Below are positions 47,436-58,526 of a stretch of DNA of 64,000 nt, one piece after another (position 1 is the first letter of the stretch; each line of letters starts with the position of its first letter). The position numbers and the translations under genes are program-made. Source of the stretch: Trametes villosa (taxonomy: Eukaryota > Basidiomycota > Agaricomycetes > Polyporales > Polyporaceae); the NCBI GenBank assembly GCA_002964805.2, contig PUDQ02000126.1, forward strand, positions 39,168 through 103,167, read 5' to 3'. The notes beneath the pieces were generated by a model. That model was not told the DNA's origin, ran no database searches, and saw only the letters and a program-made list of their open reading frames with translations.

Positions 47436-49576
47436 TTAAAAGTATGTATTCGCCAAACTGAGCACTATACACAAGCCCATTAGAGCACCAACGCCGACAT
47501 GCACTGCTCTCCTGTACTGTGTCCTCGTCTCTCGCCGACCCTGACCGTGCGCTATTCGTTCTGCTGCAGCGCCGCTATTACTCGCTCCCTCCTCCATACT
47601 ATCCAGTGGGAGAAGCTCATGCGCCTCGGGCTTGCGTGTTCCCCAGGCCTCGACCAAGATGTCGTAAAGCTGCCCGCCGTCAAGAAACGGCAGCGGCAGC
47701 AGATTGAAGAAGAACAGCGAGAGCGTAAGCATCTTCATATATCTGGGACGTTCGTGAGCTGGAGGTCGCGCAACATGCAATGTCATACGTACGCGAAGAG
47801 GGTACCCCACACGAACGGCAGGCCCATGGGTAACCAGCCATAGCTCGGGAGCCAGTCGCCCAAGTCGACTGCGAGATCCCCTTCAGCTTCACTCTTCGTC
47901 AGAGATAGCCATGCAACTAACCTTCCTCCGCGACCTCCATCCTATCGCCCTGCCACACGATCGTCCTCTCCAAATCCGCCTCGCTTGCGCGCAGCCACGG
48001 CGGGATGTGCATCGTCAGCGCCACGAGCTCCTGGTCGCCCCGCGGCCGGATGCACACCCGGTCGTGCCCGCACTCCGCCGCGGACGCGCACCGGCGCACG
48101 CTCTCTGTCTCCGCGGGCTGCAGGAAGCGCAGCGGATCGACGCAGTGCTCGGAGCGGCCCTTTCCGAGCGAGGCGAAGCATGAGAGGGAGGATACCGCGG
48201 AGCGGCGCGCGGAGCAGCAGGATGCGTCGTGCGCTGGTTGGAGCGTCAGCTAGTGTGCACCTCCGCAGCGAGCGAACATATGCACTCACACGTGAACCAG
48301 GACTCTTCTGCGCACCAGCCAAGGCTGGGCTGCGATTTGGCAGGGCCGGCGGACATCAGAGCGTCCCACCTCTCCGCGGCGCCTCCCGGAGCAGCCAGTA
48401 TCTCGTCGCCGACCTTGTAGATCACCGCGCCAAGAGGCAGATGCCCATACAGCGGCGACACCTACATCCCATATCAGTCCCACCCACCTCTCCCTGCTCT
48501 ACTTTCTTACGCACCTCGTCGACTCCCACGACGACGCGCCCGTACGTACTAACGTCATGGTACCCCAGCACCGGCCAGACGAGCGCAGACGTCCCGAGCC
48601 ACGCCGCGCCGCCCAGGACGAGCCAGAACACCAGGTTGTGGAACGCCCCCGCGCAGACGAGGCGCGCGCGCGAGCGTGGCGGGAGCGCCTCGGCTTCGTC
48701 CGCTGGGAACGCGACGAACGCGGACGGGAGGATGACGGTGAGCCCGACGCCCGCGCTGGTGAGCGGGAGGGCGTCCCTACGGAATGACATGAGGGACACC
48801 TTCAAAGAAGAGGAGAGAAACGTGGATTCGTACAGAGCAGCGGCGACGGCATGTCCGCATTCGTGTATAACTTGAGTGGTTAGGAGCGCGAGAAGCAGGA
48901 GGGGGAGGTGGTGCAAGGGCGTGGTGAGCCCCGGGATCTGCGCGTGCGCTGTGAGGACAGAGCTGAGCCACAAGACGACGGATGGGGTTGTGAGCAGCAG
49001 GGTCTCGCATAGCAAGACAACGTGCAGCGGAACCCTGTTGCAAGACTAGAACAGAAGGGAACTCACGATGAGCTGCAGCGCAGGTCCCGCTCGCGCCGCA
49101 GACGTCGGGACAGCCTCGTCTTCGAAGGTATCCCGCTTATGAAGCACAACATGCGGCTCCGCAACTTGCGAGTACCCAGAACGCGTATACAGCGCAGACA
49201 GCAGCTGGCCAGTCGTCCAAACGAGCAGCAGCACCGAGCCCAGCATACCCAGCACCCCAAGCACGCTCCCCACATCATACACCAGCTGCAGCACCCTCCG
49301 CCAGTCGTGCCTCTTCGCCAGCCGCGCCGTCGAGGACTGATGCAGCGCATTCCACGCCGTAGACTGGTAGCGGAGGTGGCATTTCTCCAGCGTGATCCGG
49401 GTGGCCGAGGACCTGAACAGCTCCGTCGATACTGGCCCTCTCGCCGAGGACGTCAGGGACGGTAGCGTGGAGATCCGGCGCGACCGTTGAGAATAGTGTC
49501 GTAGGGCATATAGAGCAACCCAGAACAGCGCGAGCCAGAAGACAAGCAGCTCTGCCTCGCTCGCGTGCGAGGACAT
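47436..49576 (-). CDS. Site-2 protease (S2P, M50 intramembrane metalloprotease)
   Basis: The start MSSHASEAELLVFW (49,576) opens a hydrophobic segment. Further membrane segments follow (VLGVLGMLGSVLLLVW; LPLLLLALLTTQ). The zinc-binding motif HECGH sits in QVIHECGHAVAAALYE near 48,850-48,880, and the second conserved site is NLLPLPFLDGGQL near 47,700. Between them lie a PDZ-like section and a Cys-containing luminal part. The C-terminal segment VHVGVGALMGLCIVLSLANTYF ends at 47,436. S2P cuts membrane-tethered transcription factors; in fungi the known substrate is SREBP in sterol and low-oxygen responses. At least five introns are present. Stops of this gene and RPL38 converge 297 bp apart. Confidence 0.9.
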
Positions 49577-49758
49577 CGTGGTCGAGGAGCAAGCCTGTTC
49601 AGCCACAGGCGCGCCACCGCGCTTGGGACACGGCAGGCTGGCGCTCGCGCTTCACCAGCAACCGCCGTGTTTTCCAGGTTCTCGAGATTCAGAATAGCCC
49701 AATCGTATTGATGCTCATGGTACGACATTGGAAAGTCAGGCCATAACTCGAGACCGTG

Positions 49759-52076
49759 CTAATAGTCAATACTTCCAATCGTACGCTCGACTCGCTGATC
49801 CGGAATCTGCGCAAAGCTGACTGTCAGCATGTAATCCAAGTACGATCTATGCACATACCATATAGGCGTAGAGCATGACCCAGAGGTTCATGAGCTCCTG
49901 GCGAAGCGCCGCGCGCAGAAGACTGCCGGAGGAGACGTCCTTCGCGTGGTCGAAATCGACGATCACAACGCGTTGCGGGTCCTCCTTGACGATGAGGATG
50001 TTCTGCGACTTGAACAGGTCCCCATGGCGCACGTACGCACCATGGATGCGCGTCACGGCGCGCATCGCCGACTCCGCCAGTGCGTAAGTGACGTTACGTG
50101 TCTCCAACACCTCGGTGTTCGGGATGTACTCCAGCACCAGCGCCGCCGCGGGCGAGCCGTCGGCGAACATGGGGTCCAGGAAGGGAGGGCGCCGCCTGAT
50201 CGTTGTCTCCGGCACATATTCCACCATCGTAGCGCCAATGAGGGCATTCATCTTCGCGATGTTCAGGTCGGATAGCTCCATCCAGCCGTAGCAGAATGGA
50301 ACCGCGCCCGTGTTGCACACACCGTAGTGGACGAGGTGTGCATAGGCGGACTTCTCGGCATCAAACCGCTCCTTCACCGTCTTGCCATCGCTGAGCCCAA
50401 CCTCTTCATATTCGTCGGACGAGGGCCAACCGCCGCTATACTATAGACATAGATCAGCCACGTTCGCAGTCGCCCGAAGCCATGACGCGTGAGGACTGAC
50501 AGCTTTGAGCAGTCGCTCTTCCCCTCCCAAACGCACGCGTAGCATGGGGTGAGAGCCTCCCTGGCTGATGCATTCGATGAGCTCCAGCGGAACGTCCGAC
50601 GGGATCTGCGTAAGCGGGGCCGGCGCCGAATATTCCTTGTATGAAGTCTCATGGGGATGACTATACAGCTGTTCGTCCCGGATGTGGACGGGATACGTCC
50701 GGTACCATTTCATGAACGGGTTGTCGAGCGTCCTCCCTCGCTCGAGGCAGTCTTTGATTGCGGCGAGGAGTTCCACAGAATCGTGGTGATCATCGCCCAG
50801 CGGCTCAGGAATGAGATTGTAGATGGGAGGGTCCCAGTCGAGCACATTCTTCTCCGGATACGCCAAGAGGATCTCCTGAATCGCCGTTTCCACGGTAGTG
50901 TGCGGCACGCGCTTGAGGCATGTAGTGCTGGGCGAGCGCTGAGTAGAGGGCGCGACCATCCGGCCTTTCCACAGTTTAGTTCCGGCGGCGCTGTCATCCT
51001 CGAACCCGAGCAAAGCATCCGGAATCTACGTGCACGCTTGTCAGAGGGGGCGTGTTTGTCAACGGAGCGCATATACTCACCAGTTTCTGGTACAGAAGGG
51101 CCCACGCCTGGGCGAGTTCGTGGAAGAGAGACTGCCGGGAGACAGCACCTCCGCCACAAGATGCACGACCGAATCCGATCCATGCTACCCTTTCGGCCCC
51201 GGGGGTCACCATGATGCGCATCCTCCCTAGGTCGCTATGCTGTACGAACGCGCTGTGAACCTTGTAGAGGGCTTTCAGAGCAAGCTGAGCGATTGGCCCG
51301 GAGATGTTGTGGATGGAGAGCGGAAGAAAGCCGGTTAGGTCCTCAAGGACAAGGCCCTTCCAACAATAACCGGGCCCGGGCCTAGCGAGTTGCAGTGAAG
51401 TGACGAGATCTTCCAGCGAATGGGCCTCGAGGGTGAACCAGCCATAGCACTTGGCGACCGCATCCGAATCGCAAGCACCGTAATGAGCGAGGTGGCTGTA
51501 AGCATCAAACTCGCGAGCAAAGCGGCTGGGGCTACCGTCGACCACAGCTTGCTCAGCCTCCAGGAACTGTGACGGTGCGCTATGAGTAGCATCTCAAAAA
51601 AAATGCTACCTTGTGCTCACCAGCTTCAGAACGCGAGGCTGACCATCTAGCTTGATGCGGAGAATGCAACGGCCATCTCCTACCCTGATCTGCTCGACAT
51701 CGGAGATGCCGTCGGATATAATGTTGCAATCCGGAAGCGGCGGCGGGAGATGATAGCCCTTGAAAGGTAGATAGGCGTCTTCTAGACTCGGATGGTCGAG
51801 GAAGAAGGGGTTGCTCATGGATACGAACCAGAATGGATTGACCCCAGTACGCTGGGCCTGGGCAAGAGCCGGAGCTTTCACCTGATCAGGGAAAGCATGG
51901 CGAGACGAGGTGCCGATAGAAGGCAGCAGCGTCTCTAAGTGCATGTCTTTGCAGTGATCCCACGGACTGGTGTCGGGATAGGATTGCACGAACACCGAAG
52001 AGAGGTTGAGAGTGACGATAGGCTTCCGCATTTGCGAAAGACGTGGATACGCGACGGTGCTGACGACAGACGACAT
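49759..52076 (-). CDS. Two-module kinase-like protein B (pseudokinase + kinase-like)
   Basis: The start MSSVVSTVAYPRLSQ (52,076) leads into SYPDTSPWDHC and NPFWFVSMSNPFFLD, the N-terminal section also found in protein A. Module 1 has RVLKLVS, REFDAYSHLAHYGA, VAKCYGWFTL, then FVQHSDLGRMRIMV and VAWIGFGRA, so the DFD aspartate position is Gly. A 55-bp intron (51,026-51,080) follows. Module 2 has ERLLKAVSP, AEKSAYAHLVHYGV, VPFCYGWMEL, YVRHGDLFKSQNILIV (HGD at about 50,019-50,027) and VVIVDFDHAKD (about 49,950). A last exon reads IPDQRVERTIGSIDY with its stop at 49,759. It is a paralogue of protein A with the same order of parts. Catalytic activity is plausible only for module 2. Substrate is unknown. 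Confidence 0.75.
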
Positions 52077-52589
52077 CGTGTTAACGAAACACTGAGATTA
52101 AGCTGGTCAGCATACACCTTGTAACTGGTACAGCTTGTACATGCCTGGCAACCTGCTTTGAAGTCGTTCAGACCGTCAGATCAGGCTCTAAGCCTCTGGC
52201 AAGAGAGGGCATTGGGGCGCGCTACTACGGCTACCGCTTCGTACATCGTACATAATATTGTGTTAGCGAACGAAAGGGGTCAGCATCTGAAGCGAGGCCA
52301 TCCCTTTTGACACAAGCCATAGCACAGTTTATGGGAATGAGGGTAGTCTCTGTATCAGTGATAATAGGAGGCACGGACTCGCATAATACCCCTTGCGCAA
52401 GGGAGTACGAAGGAGTACGAGGACAAGGTGCGGATAAACCTCGGATTTGGCTGTGTTAACGAAAGAGGCCACGGGCGTCTACCGGCACTTACTCTCGTCC
52501 TCCACCTCAGCTGTGCCGTGATTGCAACCGTTCTCTGAGCTCTCTTCCCTTCATCACACTCTGTCCAACGCTTGTATCAGAACACAGTC
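52077..52589. promoter_or_regulatory. Divergent upstream region of kinase-like B and YKT6
   Basis: About 510 bp containing three near-identical words: TGTTAACGAAA at 52,079-52,089 and 52,454-52,464, and TGTTAGCGAAC at 52,261-52,271, all in the same orientation. They could be transcription factor sites. No gene is seen. Confidence 0.35.
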
Positions 52590-53367
52590 ATGAAGGTCTT
52601 CTCTCTTGCCGTTGTGCTTGCCCCGCCGAACGGTACCTGCACCATCCTCAGCAGCGCGTCCGACCTCTCCTCGTTCTCGTTCTACCAGCGCGGCTCCGTA
52701 GCGGAGTTCATGTCATTCTTCACCAAGACTATCGCCGAGCGCACACCCCAAGGACAGCGCCAGAGTGTGCAGGAGAACTCCTACACCGCGCACGTCTACA
52801 ACCGCGGCGGCGCGGAGCAGCTAGCAGGTCCGCCCCATCATCCCAGCGGATCTCACTACAGACAGGACTGAACGGCTCCCTCGTGCGGTTAGGTGTCATC
52901 ATCACGGATGGAGAATACCCTGTTCGGCCAGCGTTCTCCCTCCTCACCAAGCTCTTGGACGACTTCATTGCCAAGGTCCCCCAGGCCTCGTTCAAGACTC
53001 CCTCTGCGATCTCCTTCCCCGAGATCAACACATATCTGCAGAAGTACCAGGACCCGCGGCAGGCCGATGCAATCATGAAAGTGCAGCAAGAGCTGGATGA
53101 GACCAAGATCATTCTCGTCAGTCGCCGCCCTCACTTGTGTGTCGGGGAGCATGTCTAAGGCGTTTCATCACTACAGCACAAGACGATCGAATCCGTCCTT
53201 CAGCGAGGAGAGAAGATCAACGACCTTGTGGATCGGTCGACCGCACTCTCTGCTCAGAGCAAGATGTTCTACAAGACGGCCAAGAAGGTGAGTCTCCATG
53301 CACTTGCATAGCGCATGTCCCTAACTCAGAATATCCCTAGCAAAACTCCTGCTGCGTCATTATGTAA
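52590..53367 (+). CDS. YKT6: R-SNARE YKT6
   Basis: The start [14 protein letters not shown] begins a longin domain ([30 protein letters not shown], then [15 protein letters not shown]). A SNARE helix follows with [28 protein letters not shown] (zero-layer arginine) and [15 protein letters not shown]. The protein ends NSCCVIM: CVIM is a CAAX box for prenylation and the preceding cysteine is the usual acylation site. Introns lie at about 52,828-52,869, 53,116-53,176 and 53,286-53,340. The length of about 200 residues fits. YKT6 acts in ER-Golgi, vacuolar and autophagosome fusion. It lies upstream of SPF1 on the same strand. Confidence 0.95.
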
Positions 53368-53892
53368 AGCAGCTGCCCTTGCTCTTCGGTCTCTTGCGCG
53401 CCATCGCTTGCCGACACATCCTACGACGCTCACGACCAGTTACTGTACGACGTTGCCATCCCGCGTCATATTTGGAAGCACTGCAGCCCGTCATGCTTTC
53501 CTGTAGATTCCCTGCCTTTCTCTTGTAGTAGTACGTTCGCGTCCGGACTAGCCAAGCGGGTTATATACCATCTATTCACGGACTCCGGAGATACCTCGCG
53601 GTGCGGTTACGCTCGGTCCGTCTGTATCAAGCTTAGGGGGCCTGTTCCTACATGTAAGACGGCCTCTGCGCTGCAGATAACTCAACGCAAAGAGAAGAGA
53701 GAAGAGAAGGCTGGAGGGTGCCGGCACACCGCGCGTACGACGCGCTGCGCCAGGTCACGTGCGATGCTGTACGAGAAATTGGGCGTGTTCCTGGCCCGAC
53801 GTGGCTTACGCCTCTCCTCCACGAGTCCACGTCCCTCCTCGTCCCCAAACAAGTCGCCGCACGACCACCGCCCGTCTCGGCGTAAGCTCACC
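53368..53892 (+). other. Intergenic region, YKT6 to SPF1
   Basis: About 525 bp. A purine-rich run (about 53,693-53,715) lies upstream of SPF1, and the sequence just before 53,893 is 5' untranslated exon. No gene is seen. Confidence 0.45.
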
Positions 53893-56800
53893 ATGTAAGT
53901 ACGGAGATTGTCTGCACCCGCATACTGTCCTCATATCCCGCCGCAGGAGCTCGGTCAAGGTCGAGTCGTCCGAAATAGTGGGCGCGACCCTCCATATCGC
54001 CGTGCCCCGGAAATACCACCTGTACACGACCCCCTTTCTCTGCCTCTACCCCGTGCTTGCGTACGCATACTACGTCAAGTACGACGACTGGCTTCAAAGC
54101 GAAGAATGGACCTTCCTGGCGTGCGTCTCTCTGGGACTCGGACATGCGCTCAGCTTCCTCGTCACTCGCTGGAATACCGGTGCACGGGCATGGATTACGA
54201 CTAGAAAGGTGGGTTCCGAACCATTCTGTGTTTGAAAATCACAGAGTCATGACGCTGCTCGTGAAGGCACGGTCCCTCGAAGACGCTGATTGTGTACGCA
54301 TCATCCCCGCAACCCACCGCGGCGAGGGCGAGATCGTTCCCCTGGAGAAGAAAGTCCCTTCGGACCCGACGACCTATACCTTCAACTACCAGCGGGATAC
54401 CTATGTGGTCACCTCGCCCTCCCCCATCACGTTCTCCCGGCTTCCGTACCCGTGCTCCTCGCAGCCTCCCCTGGGCTCTTACCTCTCCCCGCGCAGCCTC
54501 ACGGAGAGCGAGGTGACCTCGCTCACCACCCTCTACGGTAAGAACGAGTACAACATCCCGATCCCGTCCTTTGCGGAGCTCTTCGGCGAGCACGCGACCG
54601 CGCCCTTCTTCGTCTTCCAGATCTTCTGCGTCGCGCTCTGGTGTCTGGACGAGTACTGGTACTACAGCCTGTTCACGCTCTTCATGCTCGTCGTCTTCGA
54701 GTGCACTGTCGTCTGGCAGCGCCTCCGCACCCTCACGGAATTCCGCACGATGTCGATTGCGCCCTACCCGGTGTACGTTCTGCGCGGCGAGAAGTGGACC
54801 CAGATTCAGAGCGATGACCTGCTCCCTGGTGATGTCATTTCTATCGGTACGTGAACGCATATACTAGCGTCGCGGCCGTGCTGACAGACTGGATTCAGCG
54901 AGACAGCAGTCCGAAACGAATGTTCCGGCCGACATTCTGCTCATCCGGGGAACCTGTATCGTCAACGAGGCCATGCTTTCCGGAGAGTCCACGCCCCTGC
55001 TTAAGGAGTCTATCGCCCTCTTGGAAGCCAACGAAGCTCTCGACGTCGACGGCGCTCACAAGAGCGCCGTGCTCTTCTCTGGGACGAAGCTCCTGCAGGC
55101 GACTAACGGCGGGGACACTCCTGACGGCGGCTGCCTCGGCGTCGTGCTCCGCACCGGCTTTGGAACCGCGCAGGGCCAGCTCGTGCGCACGATGATCTTC
55201 TCGACGGAGCGCGTGTCTGCGAACAATGTCGAGAGCTTCCTGTTCATCGGGTTCCTGCTTATCTTCGCCATTGCTGCGAGTTGGTACGTTTGGGTGAAAG
55301 GTCAGTGCACAATACTTTGGGCTGGTGGGACTACGACGGCTCAATTTATGATGTGATAGGTATCGAGCGCGAGCTCAAGAAGTCCAAGCTCCTTCTGGAC
55401 TGTATCTTGATTATCACGAGTGTTGTGCCGCCGGAGCTGCCCATGGAGCTTTCTTTGGCGGTCAACGCGTCGCTGGTGGCTCTGTCCAAGTACGGTAAGT
55501 AAGCCAGGGCGGCCGATTTGTATCAAATACTAACCTACCGACGCAGCTATCTTCTGCACTGAGCCGTTCCGCATTCCGTTCGCGGGACGCGTGGATGTAT
55601 GCTGCTTCGATAAGACGGGCACGATCACTGCCGAAAACCTCGTTGTCGAAGGTGTCGTTGGTGTCGAGTGAGTAGCGTATCAATGCCGTCTGTTTGAACT
55701 CTACTAACTAGCTGCAGCCCCGAGGACCCCATCAAGCTCGTCGACGTCAAGACGACCAGCCGCGAAACGACGCTCGCCCTCGCCGCCGCGCACGCGCTCG
55801 TCCGCCTCGACGACGGCACGATCGTCGGCGACCCCATGGAGCGCACGACCCTCGACGCGCTCAACTGGCAGCTCTCGAAGGGCGACAGCATCGCGCCCGT
55901 CGACCCGACCGCGCCGCACCGCACGCACCTCACCGTGCGCCGCCGCTTCCAGTTCTCGTCCGCGCTCAAGCGCATGAGCACGGTGTCGAGCCTGCCGAAC
56001 GGGCGCTGCATCGTCGCGGCCAAGGGCGCCCCGGAGACGATTAAGCGCATGCTTGCTACCGTCCCGGCGCATTATGACGACACGTACAAGTGGTACACTC
56101 GCCGCGGGAGCCGCGTGCTTGCGCTTGGGTTCAAGGAGATTGACAGCCTGACTGTGGACAAGGTTGGCGACGAGTGCCTTGGGTGGTCCGCATATCTGCT
56201 GATCAAGTGTTCGTGCACAGATCAACAAGCTGCCTCGGGACCAGGTCGAGTCTGAGCTCCAGTTCGCTGGATTTTTGGTCTTCCACTGCCCGCTCAAGGC
56301 GGACGCCGTCGAGTCTTTGAAGATGCTGGGCGACTCCTCGCATCGTGTTCGTATCCGGAATATATGCGTGTGTTGTGAACTTTAAAGCTGACGCTCTTAC
56401 TCCAGTGCATCATGATCACTGGTGACAACCCCCTGACCGCTGTTCACGTCGCTCGCGATGTGGAGATCGTCGACCGGGACGCTCTGATCCTAGATGTCCC
56501 TGAAGGCATTTCCAGCAGTGGCAGTAAGCTATACATGCCTCCGCCCTTCTGTTCGCTCTAACCAAATATACAGGTCTGGTATGGCGCTCCGTGGATGAGA
56601 CCGTGATCATCCCGGTAGACCCCTCGCAGCCCCTCGACACCAAGCTCTTCGACAAGTACGACATCTGCATCACGGGCGCAGCCATGAAGTTCTACGAGGC
56701 GCACCCGTCCTGGAACGACCTCGTGCAGAACACCTGGGTGTACGCGCGCGTGTCGCCCGCGCAGAAGGAGTTCATCCTTACCTCGCTCAAGACGCTCGGC

Positions 56801-58192
56801 TACGTCACGCTCATGGCCGGCGACGGCACGAACGACGTCGGCGCGCTCAAGCAGGCGCACATCGGCGTCGCGCTGCTCGACGGCACCGAGGAGGACCTCA
56901 AGAAGATCGCGGAGCACCAGCGCAACGAGCGCGTGAAGAAGGTGTACGAGAGCCAGCTCAAGATCTCCGCGCGCTTCGGGCAGCCGCCGCCGCCCGTCCC
57001 GCCGGTCATCGCGCACCTGTACCCGGACGTCGTCGAGGCACAGAAGAAGGCTGCCGCGGACCAGCAGAACGCGAAGAAGAAGAACCCGATGGAGAAGGTA
57101 TGTAATGGCCGGTTTCCCGTCTGATCTTGTTTTGACTTGCGATGCAGTTCGACATCGCGTCGATCACGGACAAGCTGGCTGAGATGGATGGCGAGGACGA
57201 GGTCCCCAAGATCAAACTTGGTGACGCTTCTTGCGCCGCTCCGTTCACCTCGAAGCTGTCCAACGTCAGCGCAAGTACGTATAACGCCCCGTCCTTTGCG
57301 CGGGCCCCGCTGACATGTGGTGCTAGTCACGCATATCATCCGTCAGGGCCGCTGCACCCTTGTTGCGACCATCCAGATGTACAAGATCCTCGCTCTCAAC
57401 TGCCTCATCACTGCGTACAGTCTGAGCGTTCAGTACCTCGATGGCATCAAGTTTGGCGATTACCAGGTCACGATCACGGGCATGCTGATGTCGGTTTGCT
57501 TCCTTTGCATCTCTCGCGCCAAGGTCAGTCACTGCTCGTTCAAACTCAGCTCAACATGCTCACTTTCGTACTACAGCCTGTGGAAAAGTTGTCCAGGGAG
57601 AGGCCGCTCGGGAACATTTTCAACTTCTACGTGCTGCTCTCGGTGCTGCTGCAGTTCGCGCTGCACATCGTGACGCTCGTGTACATCACGCAGCTCACGT
57701 ACACGTACGAGGAGCGCGGAGTGATCGACCTGGAGGCGAAGTTCGAGCCGAACCTGTTGAACACGGCGATCTACCTCCTCGGGCTCTCGCAGCAGGTGTC
57801 CACGTTCGCGATCAACTTCCAGGGCCGGCCGTTCAGGGAGGGCATCCGCGAGAACGCGGCGCTGTACTACGGTCTTCTCGGCGCGAGCGCGGTTGCGTTC
57901 TCTGGCGCGACGGACCTCATGCCGGAGCTCAACCGCTGGCTGCAGATCGTCGAGATGCAGGACTCGGTAAGCCTCGACCTAGCTCGTCTGTGGGCCGACC
58001 GCGCTAACGTTTTGTGCCATGCAGTTCAAGTTCAGGCTGACGGCGTCGATGGTGATCGACTTCGCCGGGTGCTGGATCATCGAGAAGGCGTGCAAGGCGC
58101 TCTTTGCGAACCTCGAGCCGAAGCCGATGGTTACGCGTGGGCGGGAACGGCGCGAGCAGCGTCGTGCGGAGGAGGCCCGGAAGGCGGCCTGA
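53893..58192 (+). CDS. SPF1: P5A-type ATPase (SPF1), ER membrane helix dislocase
   Basis: The start codon appears split: AT at 53,893-53,894, an intron 53,895-53,946, then GAGCTCGG, giving [13 protein letters not shown]. The protein has N-terminal membrane segments, LLPGDVISI, the actuator motif LSGEST, the P5A signature PPELPMELS, the phosphorylation site [28 protein letters not shown], and [22 protein letters not shown]. Several C-terminal membrane segments follow ([31 protein letters not shown]) before a basic tail ([18 protein letters not shown]; stop 58,192). About ten introns give roughly 1,180-1,200 residues. P5A ATPases extract mis-inserted helices from the ER membrane and support ER manganese and sterol balance. 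All catalytic motifs are intact. Confidence 0.95.
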
Positions 58193-58526
58193 TAATGTGT
58201 CTCGATGGCCGCGATGTGTTGCATACTGTAATGTCTTGTCCAATACCTTACGATCCTGCCAATACACCTTACGTAGATGAGGACAAGTACCGCTGAGTAC
58301 GTACTACGACAGAGGACTTCTGCTCTAGACCGTTGAGCTTGTTCGAGGCTGGACGCAAGTACTTAGTAGTAAGTACTGTTGAATGAACCTGGATAGTTTC
58401 CTAAACTGGACGCATATATGGGCGCCTATCTAATCTGGGCGGACAAAGGGCGGTGGCGCGCCGGGCGAACGACGAGCACGACTCTTTCCGCAACCACCAC
58501 CACCTCCTCCTCCGCATCCCCTCCCG
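58193..58526 (+). other. Intergenic region, SPF1 to the truncated gene
   Basis: About 330 bp of 3' flank and promoter. No TATA box is clear and no gene is seen. Confidence 0.5.

Noticed and set aside
53893..53900. Reading ATG TAA at the SPF1 start as a minimal upstream ORF
   Set aside because: GTAAGT at this site is a strong splice donor and joining AT to GAGCTCGG restores an in-frame ATG with the correct SPF1 N-terminus.
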